Part shown: positions 14,201 to 26,200 of the stretch, in pieces | Layout: the number at the start of each line of letters is the position of its first letter | How positions within the stretch are numbered: the stretch's first letter is position 1 | NCBI GenBank assembly: GCA_036365455.1 | Contig: JAWQUS010000011.1 | Coordinates: 5,910,001 to 5,974,000, forward strand | Length of the DNA: 64,000 nucleotides | Source of the DNA: Macrosoma leucophasiata | Lineage: Eukaryota > Arthropoda > Insecta > Lepidoptera > Hedylidae | Direction of reading: 5' to 3' | Notes under the pieces: generated by a model | Database searches by the model: none | What the model was told of the DNA's origin: nothing | Seen by the model: the letters and a program-made list of their open reading frames with translations, nothing else | Position numbers and translations under genes: made by a program

Positions 14201-17200
14201 AATCCATTTCCTCGTAAATTAATACATTTTTTTTAACCTCTCAGGAAAAACGATCTGAATCTGACTCATTTTGCATGACCGATAACTTCATTCGTAGATC
14301 CGGACTTCCGATCACAAGTGAATTCTTAAAAATGCGCGCAAAAAAATTGCTAGACTACATATCGATATGATGATTTCAACAACTTTTCTGTCCTTTTATA
14401 CTCGTATCTAAATAAGTATTAGAGATGATTTTCGTCACTTAATAAAGCGTGTCACTAATATTTTTCTTTATTCATGCCCGAAGATAATTGTTTATGTTTG
14501 TTTAGCAAGTTGTTTCGATGAACAAATAAAGATAATTAATTGTAAAAGCTTCGAATTTTCGATTTTTTAAATTTAACCATATAAATCTTTTTTTTTTTTA
14601 ATAACAGCTTTAAATTGACGATTTTTTAAGTAAAAACTATAAAAATCGATAAAAAAAATTCGATTATAATTGATGGATTAATCGATTATTTGGAAATCGA
14701 TAATTCTAGCTTTAAAAATAATCGATTAATAAAACAACAATTTTTTGCAAGCTATATCACATCCCTACTAGACAAGTACGACCCATTTCTGTAACTTATA
14801 GATCGTCCCACTCTTCACAGAGGGTAGACGACAATCAAAAACTATTATATGACCTGAATTACTGACACGTAATTCGGCATAACACCTTAGAAAGAACAAG
14901 ACCGGGCCAAAACTTTATTATGCTTCAAATGTTAACAACACTAGTGCGATGTTAAATACTACTAGCGCCATCTGTTTTCGTAACAGAGACCGCCAAATAG
15001 AGTACGGGCGAAGCACACTGTACAAGCCGTGCAAATGGTTTTTGGCGGGAACCTTAAAAGAGGCGTATGGTGCTCTTATTTTATTTGATTTTCTTGGCGT
15101 ATAAATTATATTAAATAAAGTTGGTAGCATTTTGTTTGATATATGTTTAATAAAGTGCCCGTGTATAGTGAAATAGAATAACAGTACGAAAAGACGACGT
15201 GTCAGGTTGCCTCCAAAACTTCATTGTAAATGTTCTGGTAAAGTAGCCATCGTTTGACTTGAATAACTGACTGTAACTCACGTGACTGCCATACTTTAAA
15301 AATAATTGACTGACTATAATATTATACTAACTTTTACGGTGCTTAAATAAATACGAAAGTGATTGAGAACTTCATTGAGAATTTAATTGTCATTTTTCTG
15401 TGATAGTTCTTTCAGGGCTATACATTACCATCTAACCGAACCAGGATAGTGCTGAACACTACCATTTAACTACCGCCCTATTGAATTGGTTTGACCGGCT
15501 TTGTTCGGTTGACTGACTGTTCTGCTGGAAGAATTATCTTCCAGTAGAAGAAAATTCTACCGACGACTTCGACCATCAGATAATGTATACTTACTTGGTA
15601 ACAGCACATAACATCTCGCGTCGTCTTTTGGGCTTCGACAATGGGAAGCAAGCTTTAAACGCCTCATCTTTGATGTCATTCTCAAATGATATCAACGTCC
15701 GCTCGTGAAATTTGACATTGGTCTTCTTTTTCGCGGGTTTCTCGTCTTTTCTGGAATCGGAAATATGCAATTTGTTGAAGGTGTACGTCTTTTGGAGCGA
15801 TTGGAAAAAATCATTAAAGTGAAATTTTAAGATGCGCGCGCACACCGACAGGTAAAAGCGACAGTCTGAAGTTAGTTGCTAAACTTTTTATTAATTCAAT
15901 CGTATATAATATACGACACGACGGTAACGATATTTATTCATAATCAGTAAAAATATTTATTTTCAATATTCGTGGTAAAAGTGGTTTTAATATACCTACT
16001 GTATTAAGTGCATTTTATAGATATGAGATTGATTGTCGGTATGTATAATTTATTGACATTGTTAATTATAAATTATTATATAATATTTATTTGTCATTTT
16101 GTTTTATTTCTGGTACATTGGATTGTTACGCTAAAGAAATATAACTTCTTACGTGCGATAAGCACACAGTTTTTTTTTTTTCATTTACAAATCCATAAAA
16201 TGTATAAATTCCAAATTGGAACTCAGTCACACCGCGGACACTCCGCCAAAATTCCATACAAACGCTTAATTTGGTCTCTATTACACAGACATCAATCAGT
16301 GACGTGTACTTACAAGTGCACCTGTGCGCGTAGCACGTTGATAATACCAAACGTCTGTCGCCCATAAGAGAGGAGGTTGGGTCAGGCGGGGAAATCGGGC
16401 GGGACGACGAAGTGTCCATTCTATACGTAGTATTATTCATTACATATTCTCTGACTCACTCCCTGACCTAGAAACCCTGCATAGTAGCAATGGCTTGTCA
16501 CCAATACTAAATCATTTATACAACATGTAACGGGAATAAAGCACACTCTCTAACACCTCGATTAGAAAATCGAGTGATAGTCATAATACATGAACTGAAA
16601 TTACATGTTTATGTATTCAATCAATATTTTTTATTTAAAAAATAAGTTGTCCTCAATTTGTACGAACAGTACGCACACCCTATGCATACTTACCTTACCT
16701 CTACCTACGACTGCACATAAAACACAAACCTACTCACACATGCACACTGTTGCAATGTGATATGATCTACGTAAGTACCCTTATTTAACACTCGCTAGTA
16801 ATAAGATTAATTTCTACTATTTTATTTTTTAAATTATTATTTATAATAAAAAGCACGTCTTAACGAGTTCTAATAAACTTGTTGAGACTAGCATTTTATT
16901 TTGGACAGACGTTTGTCTCATTTTCGTTTGTATTGACTGTTTGAAATGAGTGACCATAATTTCCTTAATTGTAATTAATTTTGGGACAAAATGTTAACTC
17001 AAAATTGCCTGAAATCGATTCGGTTATCGATTCTAAACACACTTGTCTCGGGTTGTACATTTAATCCTGTTACACGCTGTATATACAACGTGTAACTGAA
17101 TAAAGCACACCCTCAAACACTTCAAATAGAAAATCGACTTATTATTAATACATGAACTGAAATTGCATGTTTATGTGTTGAATAAGATACATTTTTTTAT

Positions 17201-20200
17201 TTCTTAATTTATAATTAAAAATAAAATTCAAAAACAAAATAAAACTTGTTCAGACTTGCATTTAATTTTGCATGAAAGTCTAATTTACGTTTATAATATC
17301 TAAACAAATAAATAAAACATAAAATAACACATAAAAAAAAATTCATGAAATAATTTTGGGATAAAAAAATCTATATTAAAAATGCCTGAAATCGATTCAG
17401 TTATCAATTCTGAACAAACTACTTTCAGGGGTGCGTTTATTACGTTACACGTTGTATAAGAGTCATAGCTCACTAGAGTCACCCGGCACCCGACCGCCTC
17501 GAGCGGTCTGCACTCAATACATCAACTGCGTTCCGTATCGCCTCGACCGCAAGCCGTAAAAGCGCAAGCGTCGCGCGGTCCACGCTCGGGCGGCGAGTGG
17601 ACCACTCGGTGACCACTAGCTTGTCTTGCGTTGACTTTGCATTGCCAACGCGCTGTTTCCAAGTGGACCGTGCGCCACCCGCGAGTGGTTCACAAGTAAC
17701 ATCGCGTCGATCACCCGTGGACCACCCGTCGACAACGAGTAGACGCCGTAAACCGAGGCGGTGTTGGTCTGGTGCCCGGTGGATGTACTGAGCTATGACC
17801 CTAAGTAACACTTACGATGGAACACCGTCAATATTGATCTCTTCGTCGGGCCCAACCACGTCGACGTCCATTTTGGGAATATCTTCCGGCTTTTGACTGG
17901 AACCATCCACTTCTGGCTTCGATTCCGTCGTGATTCCCAAGTCGCTGGGTGTTAGAAGCCCTGGAAACACCAATAAGTGAATTTTAGTATGGTCGCAATA
18001 GACTATATACCACTTACTGGGGCGCATTGTTATTGACATTGTTATAGCAGTCAATTTTTCAAGTCAATCAGAATAAGACATTTATTAAATAAAATAAATT
18101 AAAAAATATATTTGACGTTAACATGTGTAGTACAATTATTAGAATAGGTACATATTTCAGAACAAATTGACATATAGGTGCACAATAGTTATAGTATGGG
18201 CATTGTACCATTCTTCTTGCTAGACTATTTATTAGAATAGTCTGTGTTAAGAAAAAGAGTACCGCCCCCCGGGAGGGTATAGCATGCAATTAAATTAGAT
18301 GAGGATTATTAATTTTATTTATTCATTTAGGGTGACAAGCAAACAAGATAAATTACAGTAAACAACGGCTAGTTCGGACTTCTTAGAGCGTTATCTCTGC
18401 TACACACTGCCTACGTAAGCATTAATAGTCCGGTATAGGTCAAAACTCGATCAAAATGATCGACAAATGTCATTTAAGTCAGGTGCGAAAGAAAACGCTC
18501 TGCAAAACTCGAAATAAGCCGAAATCTCGTTCCTGAGGTGGATGACAATATGTATTGTTGGATAAAAAACATAATCAATAATATCACTAAGATATGACTA
18601 TATAAAATTTACTAATGTAGGTAAGTATAACGGAAAAATGTCTCATTTCCCCTTTTACTAACTGATAACAAAGAGTATGGTGGAAAAGACGAGACATTCT
18701 TTGTCATTCACTGGCATGTATTAGTATCTTTAAAAGCAATAACGAGAATCTATCATTATCAGTCAGATTATCAGTATTGTTTTTAAAAGAGCTTCAGGAG
18801 TTTTAGCAGGAGTGCGGGAAAGAACCGTGTTGCAGCATATTATTTTCAAAAGTTGTGTATTGGTCGTATTTTTATTATAAAGCATTCAATAACGTTCACA
18901 AACTCCGACCAAAACAATTCGAGGTAAATGGATGCATTCAAACATATGTATGAACATATGTTTGCATGAGCAAACACCCACGATTCTCCTGTTACGTTTT
19001 GGCTCATGTAACAGGTGGCGAACCTATTGACACTCCGGGCACATTACCAAACTTCGAGGTTTTTTTTTATGTAATGGAAGTGGCAAACAAGCATTCAGTT
19101 TAGATTGATGTTAAGTGATGACTGCAGCCTATAGACACCCACAAAGACCGAGGTCAAAATGCAGATGCGTTACCACTCCTGAGGCCTAAGGTGTTATGCC
19201 TCTGTAAATTACAGGGCCGTACATTACCACCTGACCGGAACACGATAGTGCTGAACACTACCATTTAGCGGCAAGTATATTAGGTAATGCGGTGGTGCCC
19301 ACGCCCGCGAGCTCCGTCAACTGGAGCTCTACCACCAGTGAAAATAGTGAGCTACTGGGATACTTACAGAAAATTGAGAAATCCCAATAGGACCAGAGAT
19401 AAAGGATTTTACATCATCATCTCTAATATCCCTCGACCCAGGAATCGAACCCAAGACCCCTGCTACCACTAGACTACTGAGGCAGTTAAATAGATAACTT
19501 TTAAGTAAAGACGAATCATTTATTTTTTTGTCGTGTCGTGGATCACTTTTTTAGAGTTTATTTGTACAAATAGATATTGTACTAAATAATATCCTTGATT
19601 AAAATGACAAAAATATATATGTATCTTCACGCCAGGTCCCTAACGGGGTAGGTAGAGAGTGTAGAGCGCCAGATATCCCGGTTCTGACAAACCTCTCGTG
19701 CCTCGTCTACCTTCATCATAACAAAAATACAAGCTAAATATTAGGTTGGGGAAAAAGTCTTTTCGCATTATAGTATATATGAACTTGTAATAAAATCTCT
19801 TTGGCTGTAGTACTTGTATCTGGCTGGTTTTGGTATCATTGAAAGTAAAAATTTTAAAGAACATAATTCCAAATTCAAATTAGGCAAATGTGTGATTTTC
19901 ATTTGTTTTTCGTACTGTCAAGATGAGTGAATCTAATGAAGAAATTCGATACATTTTAAAATGTAACTACAAAAAAGGTTAAAATACAACGCAAGCCGCG
20001 AAAAAAATTTGCGATGTTTATGGACCTAGTGCAGTGTCTGTGAGAGTAGCACAAATTTGGTTTAAGCGTTTTCAATCCGGAAATTTTGATGTCAAATATG
20101 CACCTCGCTCTGGTCGCCCTATTACGGATAAAATGGATGCCATTTTTGAAAAAGTGGAGCAAGATCGACATATCAGTAGTTACGACGTAGCTGAAGAACT

Positions 20201-23200
20201 GAGAATTGATCACAAAACAGTTTTGGCGCATTTGAAAAAAGCTGGGTACAAAAAAAAGCTCGATATTTGGGTAACTCACGAGCTCACTGAAAGAAACCTA
20301 ATGAACCGTGTACTCATTTGTGATTCTTTATTACGACGTAATGAAACCGAATCATTTTTGAAGAAGCTGATAACTGGTGATGAAAAGTGGATCGATCACG
20401 TACGACAAGAACGTGCGAAAAAGGTTGTGGTCAAAGGCCGGTCAGGCTTCACAGACTGTGGCGAAACTCGGGTTAACTCGCAATAAGGTGATGTTGTGTG
20501 TGTGGTGGGATTGGAAGGGCATTATTCATTATGAGCTAATATCATCAGGCAGGACTATCGATTCTGAACTCTACTGCGAACAACTGATGAGATTAAAGCA
20601 AGAAGTTGAGAGAAAGCGGCCGGAATTGATCAACAGAAGGGGTGTGGTGTTTCATCATGATAACGTGAACCTCACACATCTATAGCCACTCAGCAAAAAT
20701 TAAGAGAGTTTGGCTGGGAGGTGGTTATGCATCCGCCGTATAGTCCTGACCTTCAGATTTCCACCTGTTTCGGTCTCTTCAGAATTCTTTATGCAATGTT
20801 AGGTTAACATCACGAGAGGACTGCCAAATCCACTTGTCGCGGTATTTTGATGAGAAGTCCCAAAATTTTTATAGCATTGGAATCCCCTATTTGGATGTTC
20901 CTACCTACGAGATGGCAAAAGGTTATCTAACAAAATGGTACATACATACTTTAGTTAAATTTAAATAAACTATATTAAAAAATGTTTTGAATTATCTTAA
21001 AAAATGCGAAGAAACTTTTTCCCCAACCTAATATGTTTTGGGGTATTTTTTTTTTAGTTTTGGCATTGCTGTTACGCTTATTGCCAGTGTCAAGTAAAAT
21101 GATATTTTGTATTCGTATTTTAAGCAGTGTAAAAGATAGAGTCAGACAGACAATTATTTATTAAGTCAGTCAAGTGTCAGTAACTCGAGTAAAGCGATGG
21201 CTACTTTACGAGAACATTTACGATGAAGTTTTGGAAGCAACCTGAAAAGCCGTGTTTTCGCACTGTTATTCTATTTCACTAAACACGGGCACTGTGATAA
21301 ACCTATATCAAACAAAATGCCGCCAATTTTATTTAACTTACTGGTGGTAGAGCTCCAGTGACGGAGCTCGAGGGCGTAGGCACCACCGCATTACCTAATA
21401 TACTTGCCGCTAAATGGTAGTGTTCAGCACTATCGTGTTCCGGTCAGGTGGTAATGTACGGCTCTGTAATTTCCGGCACAGAGGCATAACACCTAATGCC
21501 TCAGGAGTGGCAGCGCATCTGCATTTTGACGTCTGGTCATTGTGTGAGTGTCTATAGGCTGCAGTCATCACTTAACATCAATGTGAACTGCACGCTTGTT
21601 TGCCACTTTTATTACATAAAAAAAAATATATATATATTATATATATATATTTTGAGTTATATATATATATAACTCAAAAATACACCAAGAAAATGAAATA
21701 AAATAGGAGCACCATACGCCCTTTCAAGGTCCCGCCAAAACTTGGGTTATTTTATTTGATTTACTTTACTTACTTCGTAAAGGTTGCACCAACCCTAAGC
21801 GTGGCAATTGCGGCTTATCCTCCCATATGATGCAAAAGGCATCTTAGGGGAAAGTTTATGTCCAAAAGTGGATGTCTTGCAGTTGAAATTATGACGATGA
21901 GTGGAACCGTGGCAGGTCGCTAGTGAAAATGTAATTAAAATACCTTCTTCACTCTTGATTATGTCACTCAAATTGAGGTCAGCTATTGGTGCTAAGCTGG
22001 TCCTGTCCTCTTCTGTTACTTCCGTTATAAGAGGCACCGAAAACGAGTGATATCTGGAAACAGTATAGAAAAAATATTTTATTTTTTTGAGATATGCCAC
22101 TTCAATTCTAAAGGTACGATATGTAATGCATACTTCTAACGTATATTTTTCAGTATGTACACCCCTATCCTATTTTCTATCGCATCTTTTCCTCTACCCA
22201 AAGGTTGTCTGGTAGAAATCGCTCATATATAGCCAGCAGCGATAAGGCCGTCTATTGTACTGTGTTAAGTTCTCTTTTCTGCATTTCTTTTAATGTTATG
22301 TCTGGTGTACAAAGCGTATGTCGGGGTTCCACAATAATGTTGGTCTCTACCCCTTACCTAAATCTATAAAGCTGAAGAGTTTGTTTGTTTGTTTGAACGC
22401 GCTAATCTCAGGAACTACTAAACTGATTTGAAAAATTATTTTAGTGTAAGACAGTCCATTTATCGAGGAAGGCTATAACATCGCTACGGCCAATAGGAGA
22501 GGAGTAGCAATGAAAAATGTTGTTAAAAAACGTTTTCAACGCGGACGACTAGTTTTTGTACAAGCCTCAGCCAAGGTTCACAGTGAAATAAAATGTACGT
22601 AAAAATTAGATTATCTTGTTTTTGTTAAGTGATGACTGCAGCCTATAGACATCAGCACAAAGACCAGAGGTCAAACTGGAAATGCATTGCCACCCCTGAC
22701 ACCTAAGTTGTTAGTTCTCTGTGATAGTTATTACGGGGCTATACAAAATCTATAATCTACATTAGAATCTAAATTAATATGAGGGTATTTTGCACTGCAC
22801 TACACATTGTGCTTGATTAAACTCTTTTTTAAGATGGTGCCAGATTAAATTCTAACAAAAATAATTATAAATTTCATTCTCCCTGCAAAGATATGAAAGA
22901 AAGAAAGAAAGAAAAGGCGTTTATTTGGCGCATAGCTGAAAATCCCAAAAAAAACAAACAGGTTGAAAAAACACAAAAAAAACTGGTTGCCTGTAAAGTC
23001 GGTTTTACGGGCGACGATTTTACGTGACAACGTCTTTTCCTCGGTAGAAAGGCATTCGCCGTTTCCTCAGTAGAAAGGCATTCGCCGGTCCGGCAGGCCT
23101 CTCTCTCGTTCGGTGACTCATCGTTACGTTACCGGGCGTTACACTTTTTCACGAGTGACTCCGAGCCGCAACCTAATTTAAGACGTTGTCACGTCAAAAA

Positions 23201-26200
23201 ATGATTTTAAAACAATAACAGCACATAAACAATAATAGAACCAACTACACAGTAACACAAACAAATAAGTAGGTAAATGGTCCCCAATTCAGCACAGAAG
23301 TCAGGCGTAACGCCTGACGCTGGTTTTAAATGGAACCACATGAGGGAAGATTTTGATATCATTCAATAGAATCAGAATCAGAATCAGAAACTCATTTATT
23401 CATTTAGGGTGACAGGCACCTCTTATGACACGTCAAAAACAAACAAAATAAATTGAAGCGAATAACAATTGATATAAATGTCAAACAAGATAAAAAATAT
23501 ATGTAAAGTCAAGAATATCACTAAGATAAAACTAAATGTAATAAACGTATGTAAAAGTATATCAGTAGAATGTCTCTTTTCCCCTTTACAGAATAGAGGA
23601 AGGTATATTTATTGAAAATAAAATAATTCGTTGATTAATTATAGATTCTCAAATAATTATTATTATTATTATTGTTGAAAAAAATGAAATATAAGAACCA
23701 AAAGATGATAAGTAGCTATCAGGGTTCACGTATGTCAAAATCAAGTAAGTACAGAAAAATAATATAGAAGCACATAAATATAGGTACCTAGTAGATTTGG
23801 ACCTCATAAAAAGCATAGATTGAGTGTACTACCACAGTATGGCAATTGAATCATTAGGGCGAAACGAAAAAAGTTTTGTTTTTAATATTTAGTACTTAAT
23901 AAAATAATAAATAATAAAATACGTGTAGCGACATGCGACACCGTCAACATTTTTTTTAACGTAAAAATACACTGGTATACACACTGCTTTACACTCTCAG
24001 CCCCACAGTAGGTATAAACCTGTGTCGTGGATGCTGTTGTACACATACAACACATACACAAACACCCAGACTCGAAACAAATATCTGTAGGCTATACAAA
24101 TATTTATCCCGGTGCGGGGATCGAACCCGCGACCCTTTGGATCAAATGGTCATCTCGAACATACATTTAAAACTAAAAAATCTAAAATAAAGAAAGGAAA
24201 GCGTACGTGTAATGACTGTCCAAAACATTACGTCATTTTAAAAACAGACGGAATATTTTGAGTTTTTTAATGTAAACAACCCTTACCGAATAACAGGGCC
24301 GGTGATTGCCTTTTTTATAGGTCGAATCTTCTTTCTCTCCAACTCGCTCTGTTCGAATCTCTCTGAAACGAAATAATACATATATGTGGACAAAACTATA
24401 ATACACTTGCGAGCTTTAAACTGGAATCACATTATTTTAATTTTATTTATTTATTAAGATTTTTTACATAACAACATATGAATAAAAGTATATGGATACC
24501 AAAAATCCTTATTGGGTTTGTCCTGGCACCGTTACATCCGAAGCTCGCATCTAACACAAAAAGGGGGGTTGTTCAATCATGTATTATTATTGAATGTGCC
24601 TGCAAAATCTAGTTGAATATTGTCATTGTTTATCCGACGAACAGGGAGAATCTCTCTATCGAAATGATTGTCTGCAATACTATTTAAAAGTAACAACGAT
24701 GAGATAACTATGAGTATGACTTGTTTATCACCTACGAACACAAGAACATCAGTCAGGGTGTCACTATTGCTTTTAAAGGAGATAAAAGTCAATAATTCTT
24801 TATCTTTTTCTTTGATAAAATTATAATGATACATAATACCAATTAATATCAAAGATACGCTATCATTCAAAACTCTCGCAGAATTCCATACATACTAACA
24901 ATAATAAAATACGCTTACACTCACAGCCCCACAGTAGGTATAAACCTGTGTCGTGGGTGCCGTTGTATACACACAACACATACACACACACCCAAACCCG
25001 AAACAAATATCTGAAGGCCATACAAATATTTGTTACGGTGCGGGGATAGAACCCGCGACCCTACGAATCAAACGGTCGTCTCACGCCGCTGGACTAAATA
25101 GATCCCTCCATTCATCCGCAAACAAATCACTCTGAGGGTACTTGTCATGTCAATTACAATGTCAACAGCACTATACATAGGCGTTGACACCCCTGGCGAG
25201 GTAGCATATGGTGAGCCACAGCCCAACGATCAACATTGGGAAATTGTGTATGTAGGTTAACTCGTATGAAAACTTCGTAAGTGCGATTCAGCACGGTCGT
25301 ACGCCATATTCCGTGCTAGACATGTACTTGTGTTTCCTCGGTGTTCTACTAGTTGGCGCTTTATGTGCTGGGCGCCCCAATATCTCTGTGTCCATTATGA
25401 ATCTGTAATCATTTGAAAATCAAATATTGTTTAACCCTACGTGCTATATTTCTATCTGCACGTGTACTGAATGATGTTTATGTATCGGTGGAATAGGTAA
25501 CCAGAATAAGCGTTTGTATAGAATTTTAGTTGAGTGTCCGGGGTGTGCTAGCGGTTTGGCATGAAACGGAATCTTCATCGTCAATAAATTTTGCTACCAT
25601 GGTCCCATGCCCATAAAGTACCTTTATTATGTAACTATACTAACATAACTTTGATAGAGATAATTATTATAGTGATCTTTCTAATTGAGCCACCAAATTA
25701 CGTCATACGCCCACAGTACTGCAGACTTACCCAAACTTTTAAGATTCTCCTTTTCCGTGATAAGAGCTTCGGCCAATAACTCCTCCTGTGTTAGAACCTT
25801 CTCTTCCACCTTCTTTGGTTTCTTCTTTTTCAACTCAGACCTGATTTTTATCCTCTGTTGGGTCTCTAATGACTTCACAGCTGTGCTCTGCCTTATTGAC
25901 TTGCGTTCTGTGGAAAATATACATTTTTTGAATTCAAACTATGCTATCATTCTAAAAGCTGTCGCCATGCTTGGCATTCGAGTTGGTGATCGCAGTGGCT
26001 ATATTTTATAGCGGGATGCGTCAATAGATACCTAACGTTATTAATTCAGCCGTAAGACGTCCATTGCTGGGTAAAAACCTTCCCTAAAGATTGCCACTTG
26101 GGCCGTCCTCATCCAGCCATTACCCTCAACCTTCACCAGGTCGTCAGTCCATCTCCGAACTTTTTTTTTATGTAAAGGAAGTGGCAAACAAGCATGCAGT

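Noticed and set aside
16126..16440. Overlapping 119- and 104-codon frames on opposite strands
   Set aside because: Cover repeat K, which recurs at 52285-52497 with frame-breaking differences.
17479..17811. 110-codon frame with GC-rich content
   Set aside because: Lies wholly within MITE F and has counterparts on the other strand.
24577..24870. 97-codon minus-strand frame with a hydrophobic stretch
   Set aside because: Intronic in YL-1, no acceptor/donor that keeps YL-1 phase, and no family likeness.
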